DNA from: Tetracentron sinense
Taxonomy: Eukaryota > Streptophyta > Magnoliopsida > Trochodendrales > Trochodendraceae
Assembly (NCBI GenBank): GCA_015143295.1
Contig: CM026559.1
Span: forward strand, 19,420,826-19,484,825
DNA: 64,000 nt
Direction: 5' to 3'
In this document: piece by piece, positions 34,755 through 45,172 of the stretch
Layout of the letters: every line of letters begins with the position of its first letter
Position numbering within the stretch: position 1 is the stretch's first letter
Made by a program: the position numbers and the translations under genes
Notes under the pieces: generated by a model
What the model was told of the DNA's origin: nothing
What the model saw: the letters and a program-made list of their open reading frames with translations, nothing else
The model's database searches: none

Positions 34755-34985
34755 ATGAGACGCAATACCCGGGGTCGCGGATACAACACACGGGGCAACG
34801 GAAATGATGCTCCATCGGGTGATGATCAACCCGATTTTACCCAAGCCTTTGCTTCAATAGCCGAAACTTTGGCTATGTTAGCGGCAAGGCAACCGGCTAC
34901 TCCGCCTAATGCGGCACTTATACTGGTTCCTCCTAATCGAGCACAGGCCGGAATAAAGGCTTTCCCGAGGATGAGGCCTCCAGCA
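34755..34985 (+). pseudogene. Element J gag, N-terminal fragment
   Basis: ATG at 34755 opens MRRNTRGRGYNTRGNGND, similar to I. Homology to D gag holds to RMRPPA (about residue 77) and then ends abruptly. The remaining codons to 35027 are unrelated. Confidence 0.82.
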
Positions 34986-37706
34986 ACGCCCTTCGACTTG
35001 GACGTATGGATGACGAAGACCTCCTAGAGCCTGTCAACATGGACAAAGTCAAACGATACTACGCTTAGGGTCTAGATCTGATAGGCATTTTGCACTTGTA
35101 GATTCTTCGGGGAAATGACAGGAGGTCATCCTTGGCACACTCCTTATCCCTAACAATATAAACCATTTTCAAATCAATGAAATAGGCTAGTTAGACCATT
35201 GAGCCTAATAGCCTTTCTTTCACAAAACCTTTTCAGGGACACCCTCCCTTATCCTCTGCGGTATTTGCCAGAACTACGTCATGACCTGTGTGAGCGTGGG
35301 ATTTCACTCCCTCACAAAAATTGTGTTTGATTGAGAGTTGCCACCTATTAATTTAGAAGGGATAAGTCCCTAGGATGTGGATAACGTCTGAGTCTGCGAT
35401 AGAGGTCTAGGTAAAAGGTTCAGTTAAGTCCGAGCAAGGTGTTAGGCATCCCGAGACTTCCATTTTTCAATGGTTCCCTACTTTCTAGGTGTAAGCTAAT
35501 TTTAATCAAGTTTTGTTCAAATGCCTAAGTGTTTAAAATAATGCTAATTCAAGAAGGAGAAAGCTAACTAGGGTCAAACCTAAATTGGGTTGCCTACGTA
35601 CTCACAAGGGTGAGATCAAACCGAGCATAGTTCTGGCATATGAGCCCGTGCCAAGGCTAAGGGGTGTGTGTGTCTGCACCAAGGATGGCTAACGGACTAG
35701 TTCGGTAGACTAGGCTTTGGTTAACAGGGTTGGTCAAGTGCATGGTTTAAGCCTTGTAGGCTTAGGGTTAGTTTGGCAGACTAAGGATTAGTTTGGTAGA
35801 CTAGGGATTAGTCCAGTAGACTAGGGTTTAGGCCTGGTAGGCCAAGGGTAGATTTAACCAAGGTTAGGGTTACTAACCTAGGTTAAAGGTCAAACTAACC
35901 ATTGTTAGGATTGCTAACCATGATTGAAAGTAACAAGGAAAAGCCCAGTAGGCTGAGATTGGGCCTGGTAGGCCAAAGGGTGAGCACGGTAGGCTAAGAG
36001 ATTAGGCCCAGTAGGCCAAAAATCAGAGTTAATCGAGGTTAGGGTTGCTAATCGGAGTTAAATGGGTAAAGTAATCATGATTATGGATTCTAACCATGGT
36101 AAAGAGGTCTAAGCAGGACATTTGGACATTTGGCAAGATTTTGAATTTTTTGAAAATTTCTAAAATTTTCCAAGGGTTAAGGGGTGCTTAACCATTATTA
36201 AAAGTTAACCAGAGTTTGGTTAACCCTAGTTAAAATTCCAAATAGGTCAGGGTGGGCCCAAAGAGCATGGCAGGGCTTAGAGTAGCCTCCTACCTGATTT
36301 GGGCCCTATGCAAAAGTCCAAATTACAGAAGTTCAATAATGGCGATAATAGTATTACCGCCATTACAGAAGCACTTCCAGGGGGTTTTTACAGGTTTGTG
36401 GGTTGAGTTAAGGGTTAACCCCAGAGTCAAGTACCCATAGAGTTGATAAAGGGAAGTGTCGGGAAGGCCCTAGGCCTTTGGTCGGCCCAGGGGATGGTCT
36501 GGAGTGGCCCCATAGTAGGCTGAACACCCTGTGGTTGGTATACTATAATGGCGGTCTACAGTTTACTTGCCATTATGCCAGTCTTGGTTTCAGACCAATC
36601 TAACTGTGCTTAAGCAGCTGGGATGACCCTAGAATGACCAGGGTAGACAAAGGAGGACCTGAGGAGTCCAACCATGGCCCTGAAATGGACCAGGGCCCAT
36701 AAAAAATGGTTATAAAGCTATTGTAATCAAGAGGTACAGGAATGGTTGTAATTATTCTACCGCCATTCTTGAATATTTTCAGAAAATGATTTTTTACCTA
36801 TGGGGGCTGCACTAGGGTGTTCCAGGGGATTCCTCATAGCTCGAGGGACCCCTAGAAGACTAAGGGGAGTGTTGTGCACTAGGGGCCATTGATGCCAAGC
36901 TTAACAACCTCAAGGGCATTCCCCATACCTATGAGGAAGGTAATGGGACCCTTGTCCTTGGTTTGGAAATACAAAACAGGAATAAAAATAAAGATAGAGG
37001 ACCCCTAGAGTAGGACCAGGGGTCTTATAATATTCAGACAAAAAGAAGAAAGGGTAGGGGATCCTTCCCTGCCGCTACAGCTTGCTCAGTGATAGGGGTG
37101 GTGCATGGTGGGAGTGCAAAGCTGGGACATGCGTGAGGCAGCTTGGTAAGGCTCCTGGATAGTCTGGGGATCCGCTTAGGATGGGAGACCCAGGGGTTTA
37201 AATAGAGTTGGAGGGAGACCCAGGGGTAGTCTGGGGTTAACAACATGCATGCTAGACACTGTGGGGGTGGAGCACAGTGGTCCAGGAGGTGTACTAGCTG
37301 AGGAATCCCAGAAATTAGAAAATGTCGGTAATACCATTATCGCCATTACTGAATTAAGCCAAAGAAATAATGGCGGTAATAGTATTACCGCCATTATCAA
37401 TTTTTTTCCAAAAATAGCCCAACCTGTTCTCACTTGGCATGATACACTGTAGTAGTTACTATTTAAGGTAATGGCGGTAAAGATATTACCGCCATTATTG
37501 AATTTTAAAATTGGGCCAGTGGACCCCACACCAACGGATCTAAGGGCATGTGGGCCACTGTTTAAAACCACAGAGGTTTTAGGCTCCTGATTTTAGGGTT
37601 TTTGGATCCTAGGGTTAGAAAAGGGTCTACTTAGGGTTAGGCTAAGTTTTAGCTAGGGTTTACCTAGGGTTTGACTAGGGTTTGACTAGGGTATGACTAG
37701 AGTTAA
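34986..37706 (+). repeat. Tat/Ogre-like LTR or leader DNA, left part
   Basis: No gene is evident. Words such as GAGAGTTGCCACC (about 35331) and GAGTCTGCGATAGAGG (about 35390) resemble those near the LTR end and leader of Tat/Ogre gypsy elements. It contains several inverted repeats built on GGCGGTAATA/TATTACCGCC, and many runs of AGGGTT near 37600. It is interrupted by element D and resumes at 47464. The lineage is a tentative call from memory of such elements. Confidence 0.45.
36337..37497. repeat. Dispersed inverted repeats TAATGGCGGTAATA/TATTACCGCCATTA
   Basis: A perfect palindrome with 15-bp arms and a one-base centre lies at 37367-37397. Close relatives lie at 36337-36365 (one mismatch) and 37469-37497 (12-bp arms, 5-base centre), with decayed ones near 36543, 36750 and 37321. 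They can form hairpins or be dimeric protein sites. Confidence 0.75.
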
Positions 37707-38462
37707 TGTCGCGACCCAAAACCCACCCTAGGAGTTAGAGTGAATCTTGGACGACTTAATCATTACTTACATGACTTGCTTGACGAACCAACCTGCAAAA
37801 CTCACAGAACACATACAATAGAGGATGACAGCGGAATCATAACTATAAAACACAACGGAAGTCTAACAAACCTCTAAGTATATATACACATGGTCCAAGT
37901 TTAATACAAAAGAAAACAAAGCAAAGAAAGTGCGGACATGCCCGCCAAAATACATGGATATAATCACTCATGCTCACCCACAGCTAAACCACTTAGAATC
38001 TAACACCACCTACTGATAACCCTCTACGGGAGGTTCCTCCAAAGGTTCCTCGACGTACTCCTCCTCCACCCAAGGGCTAGGAGCACAGACATCGAATGGA
38101 GCAGCAGCTCCCTCAGAACCTGCCGACATAAGAAGTACGGCTGAGCATGGAATACTCAGCGGGTACTAAATACTAACCAATAGTCATAGCAAAACCATAG
38201 CAGTATAGGAAGCAGGAAGCATTTCACATATATAAAGCAGGAAACAATTCAAGCATATAAAGCAGGAATAATTCATATCATGACAATAAAGTAAAGGAGT
38301 ATATAATCATGCTTGAATTCATCAAAGCCGATAAAACCCTTGAAAACACCGTGCACTTGACTTGACTGAAAATACCATTTCCTTGCTTGAAAACTTGTCA
38401 TGTTTGTCTTATCTTATCGTATCATGCATGTCATGCCATGTCTTGCTTGCTTGGAAAGTAAA

Positions 38463-38698
38463 CTACTTGAGAGGGAAGGGAGACCCTTCTTCCTAATTGC
38501 CCATGCTTGTCATGCCATGTCTTGTCATGCTTGCTTGGAAAAGTAAACTACTTGCGAGGGAAGGGAGACCCTTCTTCCTAAATGCTCATGTCATGTCCTT
38601 TCACTTGTGAGATGTTCTTGTGAGATGTACTTGCGAGGGAAGGGAGGCCCTTCTTATGTTATGTATGCACTTGCGAGGGAAGGGAGACCCTTCTTATG
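38463..38698 (-). repeat. GAAGGG/CCCTTC hairpin array in element D 3' LTR
   Basis: Four copies of CGAGGGAAGGGAGACCCTTC or close variants, each able to form a 6-bp stem around AGA or AGG. The same array is at 45931-46165, and relatives are in C (16072-16206, 23742-23877) and F (53815-54050). Confidence 0.75.
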
Positions 38699-39532
38699 AA
38701 AATGCGTGATTGTCTTGTCCTTGCCAAAAGCGAGGTAAAACATATCGTACGATATGCCCCACCTCTAAATCCCATTCTTGAAAACCTCGGTAAATCATGT
38801 CATGTATGCGTGCTCGTGAGGTCGTGTGCATACTTGCATTTGGAATTAAATATGGCATTGAGTAATTCATAACACATAACATCAATGATTTGGGAAATTT
38901 AATATTGATATCATTTAAGGAAAGCGAACAATCACACTATCATAACCCTAGCAATTTCCATAAACCTTAAACATGCATTTTCTTAATTTATCATTCATTT
39001 TATTCACCTTGGCATTTCATCAAACATGGTACATTCATTATTTATTAACCCTACAACATGCTTTTCTAGGTGGGTTATACTCACATCACACTTGTATGTT
39101 TATTATTAGTACAATGCCCTTCCCCATTCATTCATTACATCATCCACACGGCATCCATTCGCCAACATCCATCTCCATTTACCATACATACCACCCATCT
39201 CATAATATATATATATGAAGGAAAACAAGACGGAATAAGGAAATGAGAGGCTATAACTAGGAGGGTAGTAAGAAGCACCGACCTTGATCAAGTGGGGAAG
39301 AAATCCCCCTTTCCAAAACGACCGTGAGTTGCTGCCCTAGCTTGGAACACGAGCTCCACACGAGCTTGAGCCGAGATCTTGAAGGAAAACGTGCTTGAGG
39401 ATGATCTAGGGTCTCAAACCCCTTTGATTCCTCTTCAAAATGGAAACCCTAGATTTAGGAACCCTTTCTCCTCTCTTCTAATCTCCCAAATCTTCTAAGG
39501 GTTGAGAGTGAGCCCTAAAGGCTCGGGCAACC

Positions 39533-39785
39533 CTATATAAGAAAGGGTATAACACCCGAATGCCGAAAATGCCCTTAGTGAAAATTCTGCAAAACGCGAG
39601 GACCGAGCGATCGGTGTTAATGACCGATCGATCGGTTGCCTACCGATCGATCGGTTTCATAACCGAGCGATCGGTTAAAATTTCACTCTCTGGAAAATTT
39701 CTCCATACAAAAATCTTGACCAGTCGATAGCCTCCGAGCGATCGGTTTTGGACCGATCGATCGCTCCATGGACCGAGCGATCGGT
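39533..39785 (-). promoter_or_regulatory. Palindrome cassette and TATA box in element D 3' LTR
   Basis: Six or seven sites of the form ACCGAKCGMTCGGT lie at 39602-39785, with the spacer words CTCTCTGGAAAATTTCTCC and AGTCGATAGCC. On the minus strand a TATATAG box follows 62 bp downstream (39539-39533). The cassette is homologous, spacer included, to that of copia element A at 10493-10677. The copy in the other LTR is at 47070-47253, with its TATA box at 47007-47001. Confidence 0.72.
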
Positions 39786-39995
39786 GGTCTGCAGGTCCAA
39801 ACTGTTTTGGCCATAACTTTTGACTCGTTCGTCCGATTTTGACGATTCAACTTGCGTTGGGTTCGTACTTCGAAAACGAACATTTCTGACGTTTCAGAAT
39901 TTCCAATTTCTTCCTTTTTTATTAATTGCATTACTTTAAAGGAAAAATGGCTATGAAGGGTCATGCATAAATGTGAAAAGGTCCGGGGCCTTACA

Positions 39996-40010
39996 TCCTT
40001 CCCCCCTTAC
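39996..40010 (-). other. Polypurine tract of element D
   Basis: On the minus strand a G/A run (TAAGGGGGGAAGGA) ends next to the TGTAAGGCC start of the 3' LTR. Confidence 0.9.
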
Positions 40011-40097
40011 AAAAATTTCGTCCTCGAAATTTGGATGAGGCATGCATTACAGAATCAAATAATATTACAAGCTACATATACAAAACCTATACAAAAT

Positions 40098-43000
40098 TCA
40101 TTCAAACAATTCTGGGTACTTTGCTTTGACTTCGGCTTCACGCTCCCATGTAGCTTCTTCCCGAGCATGGTGTTTCCATTGCACAAGGACCAAAGGGATT
40201 GTCTTGTTGCGAAGCACTTGATCTCTCCGATCCAATATGTGAATCGGCTTCTCAACCAACGTGAGATCTTCTCGAATTTCCAACGGTTCCAATTCTAGTA
40301 TATGCGAAGGGTCCGCAATGTACTTTCGAAGCATAGACACGTGGAAAACGTTGTGAACCGCGGCCATGTGAGGTGGAAGAGCTACTCGATAGGCAACTTC
40401 ACCAACCCGCGTGATAATCTCAAACGGTCCAACATAGCGAGGACTAAGCTTGCCTCTTTTGCCGAATCTCATAATCCCTTTGCTAGGAGATACTTTCACA
40501 AAGACTCGATCCCCTACTTGAAATTCCAAGTCCCTGCGGCGCACGTCTGCATAGCTCTTTTGGCGATCTTGAGCGGCTTTCAACCGATCCCGGATGATCT
40601 TGACCATACTAGCAGTTTGCTCAATCAATTCCGGACCAAGTACTTTTCTTTCTCCTACCTCATCCCAGTAGAGAGGAGACCTACAACTCCGCCCATACAA
40701 AGCCTCGAACGGAGCCATTTGGATACTCGCCTGATAGCTATTGTTGTAGGCGAACTCCACCAAAGGTAAGTGCTCTTCCCAACTGCCTTTGAAATCCAGC
40801 ATACAAGCCCGAAGCATATCTTCTATTACTTGGTTCACCCTCTCGGTTTGACCATCCGTTTGTGGATGAAAAGCAGTGCTGAAATCAAGTCGGGAACCCA
40901 TAGCTTCCTGAAAACTTTTCCAGAATCGTGATGTGAATCTTGGATCCCGATCCGACACAATACTGACAGGCACTCCGTGCAACCTCACCACTTCCTTGAT
41001 GTACAAAGCAGCTAACTGACTAGAGTTGAAAGTAGTTCGGTAAGGCAAGAAGTGAGCGGACTTCGTCAAACGATCCACTACTACCCATATCGCATCTGAA
41101 CCCCTTGCCGTCTTTGGCAAGCCAACTATGAAATCCATGGATATGTTCTCCCATTTCCACTCGGGAATCGGAAGGGACTGTAATAGACCTGCGGGCCGCA
41201 TGTGTTCTGCTTTCACCTGTTGGCACACCAAGCACCGTGCTACATATTCCGCAACTTCCCTCTTCATATTCCGCCACCAAAAGTGACTCTTGAGGTTCCG
41301 GTACATCTTCGTACCCCCTGGATGCACAGTGTACTTTGCCCGGTGGGCTTCATCCATAATCTCCCTCCGAAGATTTGCATTGGCAGGAACACACAGCCTT
41401 CCCTTGAATGTGATAGCACCTCGACTAGTGAGAGAGAAGTCCTCACTACCTTTAGCAACTTCCTTGTCCCGATAAGCCAACAATTCAGCATCCGTGGCTT
41501 GGTATTCTTGGATCAAATCTATAATGTATGGCCAAACCGTGACATTTGCCAAGATAGGACTACGGACAGAGTCATTCACACTAATGTCCAGATTTGCCAA
41601 GTCTTCAAGTAGCTTCCATTCCTGCACTAACATGCATGCTAATAACCCCGGAGTTCTTCTACTCAAAGCATCAGCCACTACATTTGCTTTACCCGGGTGG
41701 TATTGAATGGTACAATCATAGTCCTTCAGAAATTCCATCCAACGCCTTTGCCTTAGATTCAGCTCCTTTTGGGAAAAGAGATACTTGAGACTCTTGTGAT
41801 CAGTGAACACATAGAACTCCACCCCATAAAGGTAATGACGCCAAATCTTAAGTGCAAACACGACCGCCGCAAGCTCCAAGTCGTGCGTGGGATAATTCTT
41901 TTCATGCTCCTTCAACTGCCTTGATGCATAGGCAATGACTTTCTTGTGCTGCATGAGTACACACCCAAGTCCAATGTGTGAGGCATCACTATACACCTCA
42001 TACCCATAAGGTCCGGATGGCACAGTAAGGACAGGGGCTGTAGTAAGCCTCTTCTTCAGTTCCGTGAAACTGATCTCACACTTGTCGCTCCATACAAACT
42101 TAGCGTTCTTCCTTGTCAGGTAAGTGAGCGGTGCTGCAAGGCTGGAGAAACCCTCTACGAATCTCCTGTAGTAGCCTGCCAACCCAAGAAAGCTGCGTAT
42201 CTCCGTGACACTCTTGGGCCTCGCCCAATTCATGACTGCCTCTATCTTCTTTGGATCCACCGAAATGCCTTCCGCCGATACAACGTGGCCTAGGAATGCC
42301 ACCTCTTCCAACCAAAACTCACACTTGCTAAGTTTGGCGTATAGCTTGTGCTCTCTTAGCATTTCCAAAGCAAGGCGCAGGTCGCGTGTGTGATCTTCCC
42401 GTGTCTGGGAATAAACCAAAATGTCATCAACAAATACAATCACGCACCTATCAAGATATGACCGGAACACCCGGTTCATCAAATCCATAAAGGCTGCCGG
42501 CACGTTCGTGAGTCCAAAAGGCATCACCAAGAACTCGTAATGTCCATATCGAGTCCTGAAAGCAGTTTTGGGAACATCTTCCGCCTTAATCTTCAACTGG
42601 TGATAACCCGATCGAAGATCTATCTTTGAGAAAAATTTCGCTCCCTTCAACTGATCGAACAAGTCATCAATCCTAGGCAAGGGATACCTATTCTTTATAG
42701 TGACTTTGTTCAATTGCCTGTAATCGACACACATCCGCATCGAGCCATCTTTCTTCTTAACAAACAACACCGGGGCACCCCATGGCGAGACACTTGGTCG
42801 AATGAAGCCAAGGCCTTGCAATTCCTCCAACTGAGTCTTCAACTCCTTGAGTTCAATAGGGGCCATTCTATATGGAGCTCTGAATACAGGAGCTGTGCCT
42901 GGTGCAAGCTCGATCATAAACTCAATCTCCCTGTCTGGAGGCAATCCTGGCAACTCCTCTGGAAATACATCCAGGAACTCACTCACAACTGGAATAGTCG

Positions 43001-43419
43001 ATGAGTCCTTTGCCTCGGGGTTAGCTAAGCTCAACGCCGCAAAACGGGCAATGTCTCTACTTTTTAACCCCCGAAAGTGAAATGGTTTTCCTTTTACCGG
43101 CTTGAAGAGTACCATCTTCTCAAAGCAAGCTACATGCCCATGATGTGCTGCTAACCAATCCATTCCCAATATAATATCAAAGTCTTGGAATCCAAGGACG
43201 ATGAGGTCAACCGCCAACTCGTGGCTTCCAACTTGGACCGCACTATTTCTATACACTTTATCTGCCAATACTTGCCGAGCGGAGTCGAAATGGCTAACTC
43301 CGGTTTTAGCTGACTAGGCTCCACAGAAAAGCCTTCTGAAAAACTCGGCGAGACAAACGAATGAGTAGACCCGGTATCAATCAACACTCGAGCCAAATAC
43401 TCATTGACTAGTAGGGTTC
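40098..43419 (-). CDS. Element D pol: protease, RT, RNase H, integrase, chromodomain
   Basis: Exon 2 begins at 43419, after the intron. Protease has [11 protein letters not shown], then a 4-bp deletion near 43272 shifts the frame. From 43268 the frame is open for 1056 residues. Counting from there: RT about 130-310 with FVDD (279-282); RNase H with YSDAS (426), E465 and FTDHKS (489); H2C2 zinc finger H642, H649 or nearby, C679, C682; integrase D712, D773, E809 with DX35E spacing; GPF motif 947-949; chromodomain about 1005-1053 ending [18 protein letters not shown]. It would copy and integrate the element and, by family analogy, target chromatin. With the protease lesion the copy is probably not autonomous, unless the deletion is a sequencing error. 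Confidence 0.93.
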
Positions 43420-43563
43420 CTGAAATTTTAACTAGCGGAGTTAATCCATGCATCAACAACGTATACGTGTAGGTTTATATACATATAGAACATGCCGAGT
43501 ACGTACACAAAATATAGCATAACATAACAATCACGAATAAAGAAAATAACTCCAAACGCGTAC
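43420..43563 (-). other. Putative spliceosomal intron in element D gag-pol (144 bp)
   Basis: Minus-strand borders CAAG/GTACGC and AAATTTCAG/GAACCC. Removal joins the Gag frame (SDDVVQ) to the protease frame (GTLLVNEY) through a split Gly codon. Unspliced, the Gag frame stops at 43475 inside the intron. A branch-like ATTAAC lies about 20 bases before the 3' end. Borders are identical in kind in C and F. Confidence 0.75.
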
Positions 43564-44812
43564 CTTGCACCACATCATCAGATGCAAGTGCATCACCCTC
43601 TGTCAAAGCAAATACACGCCCCTGGTTCGCCTGGCGAGACTGAGGTGTAGACCGGGTAGTCTGAGATGACGCCTGGTATGATCCTGCTGGGCGTGTCGGG
43701 GGCCTACTATCCTGAGACTGGCCTGGTAAATGCCGGCTAGGGCAATCCCTGATCATGTGGCCCTGGCGACCGCAATGATAACATCCACCAGATGCTCTTC
43801 GGCAATCTCCTGCCGGATGCCTTTTGCCGCATGAAGTGCAGACCTCATATGTGTAGGCTGGAGGGACCGGAGGTGGTGTATACCTCGCTGCCTGAGGGGT
43901 AACTGGCCGTGGGGCCGGAAGAGCCTGAGGTCGAGGCGCCTGTGGCACGTACTGCCGGGGTGCTGGAGGCGCATAAGTCGGCCTCATCTGTGGTGCTGGC
44001 CATGTATACTGATAAGGACCAGTCCTGGCCCGCCTCTCTAAAGGTACCGAACCACTAGATTGGCCTCTCGCCAATTCTCTCTTCTTGGACACGGTCTCTG
44101 AATTGGTCTCAACCAACAAGGCTTTATCCACTACTTCGGCGTAAGTGGCGTGCCTGAAGACCGACACTTTCTCCATGATGACATCCTTGAGCCCTTGCTC
44201 AAACCTCCTCGCCTTCATTGCCTCGGTGGCAATCATATGTGTCGCGAAGCGTGATAGCTCCGAGAACTTGGCCTCATAAGCGGCCACAGACATCGAACCT
44301 TGCTCAAGGTTGATGAATTCTCTCTCTTTCCTTTCCCGAGCTCCAACCGGGAAATACTTCTTATAGAACGTGTCCTTAAACTCCTCCCAAGTCCACGGTT
44401 GACCTTGCATGGTCAAGTCCCGTGTCCTCAATGCGGACAACCACCAATGGTGGGCTTCGCCCTCTAGCATAAAAACTGCCCATGCCACTTTCTCTTCCTC
44501 TGTAGGAGAGAGCACCGCAAATATCTTCTCAACCTGGAGGATCCAAGCCTCCGCAGTAAGAGGGTCCACACTCCCGTGGAAGGATGGAGGCCTCAATCTC
44601 CTGAATGCCTCAACTCCAGCTGTACGATGTACTGGAGCTGCGGGCGGTGGAGTAGGTGCCGCCGACGATGGTATAGCTTGCCGAGCCGCCAGTATGGCGA
44701 GTGTCTCAGCAATAGAGCCTAAGACCTGGGAGAGGTCAGGCTGCTCATCCTCACCCCGTGAAGAAGAGGAAGCTCTGGTATGTGGCCCACGACCCCGTGT
44801 GTTCCGTCTCAT
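43475..44812 (-). CDS. Element D Gag
   Basis: ATG at 44812 (MRRNTRGRG); the open frame extends further upstream but that part is leader by comparison with C, I and J. There are 416 codons to the splice donor at 43564, and then 29 intron-encoded residues to a stop at 43475 if unspliced. It has a capsid-like Retrotrans_gag domain about 85-190 (AEAWILQVEKIF, VFMLEGEAHHWW), a Pro-rich linker about 265-325 and two Cys/His zinc motifs: CTSCGKRHPAGDC and CYHCGRQGHMIRDC. It forms the particle and binds RNA. Confidence 0.92.
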   Translation of the reverse strand: MRRNTRGRGPHTRASSSSRGEDEQPDLSQVLGSIAETLAILAARQAIPSSAAPTPPPAAPVHRTAGVEAFRRLRPPSFHGSVDPLTAEAWILQVEKIFAVLSPTEEEKVAWAVFMLEGEAHHWWLSALRTRDLTMQGQPWTWEEFKDTFYKKYFPVGARERKEREFINLEQGSMSVAAYEAKFSELSRFATHMIATEAMKARRFEQGLKDVIMEKVSVFRHATYAEVVDKALLVETNSETVSKKRELARGQSSGSVPLERRARTGPYQYTWPAPQMRPTYAPPAPRQYVPQAPRPQALPAPRPVTPQAARYTPPPVPPAYTYEVCTSCGKRHPAGDCRRASGGCYHCGRQGHMIRDCPSRHLPGQSQDSRPPTRPAGSYQASSQTTRSTPQSRQANQGRVFALTEGDALASDDVVQGTRLELFSLFVIVMLCYILCTYSACSICI

Positions 44813-45155
44813 GACTAAAGTCCTGAGAATAATAACACCACATGAGTCTAACTTGAAACCACAGTTTATTTCAATGTCATTTCGCAATAATTCAATCTGT
44901 ATTAGTTGTATAATATTAATATACAATACATCAAGTCATCAAAGTATTCATCACATTATACTTATACTTTAGTGTTCTAGCGTACCTAGGACCGTACTTG
45001 GTTAAAGCAACCATTTTAGACTAAGACTAAGGTTTAGTCTTACACTTGGAACCAGACTCGCTCCCGACTCACTTCCTTCCTAACTTGTTTCCTAACATAT
45101 GCTCTTGTCAAGCCGTGGTATAAGATTCTAAGTGACCCTAGAGACCTAAAGCCTA

Positions 45156-45168
45156 AGCTCTGATACCA
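45156..45168 (-). other. Primer-binding site of element D
   Basis: The minus strand reads TGGTATCAGAGCT, four bases from the 5' LTR at 45173. The leader 44813-45155 holds no gene. Confidence 0.94.
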
Positions 45169-45172
45169 CTTC

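Larger units (their letters stand above)
32093..34985 (+). mobile_element. Element J: gypsy 5' LTR, leader and gag fragment
   Basis: The LTR (TGTAGCACCCCGG at 32093 to 34438), primer-binding site and gag start are present. Homology to gag stops near 34985, where Tat/Ogre-like DNA begins. J is inserted in the gag of its close relative I in the same orientation. Its 3' part is missing, so it is a truncated copy. Confidence 0.8.
37707..39995 (-). repeat. Element D 3' LTR (2289 bp)
   Basis: Runs from TGTCGCGACC to GGGGCCTTACA in plus coordinates. It has the conserved hairpin (38140-38160), a GAAGGGAGACCCTTC hairpin array (38463-38698), a TATA box (39539-39533 on the minus strand) and the palindrome cassette (39602-39785). 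Confidence 0.95.

Noticed and set aside
37367..37397. Geminivirus-like origin stem-loop
   Set aside because: The palindrome contains TAATAGTATTAC, not TAATATTAC in a loop, and no Rep-like gene is nearby.
34986..37706. Host gene or promoter between J and D
   Set aside because: Only short frames, repeats and LTR-like words are present; no exon structure is seen.
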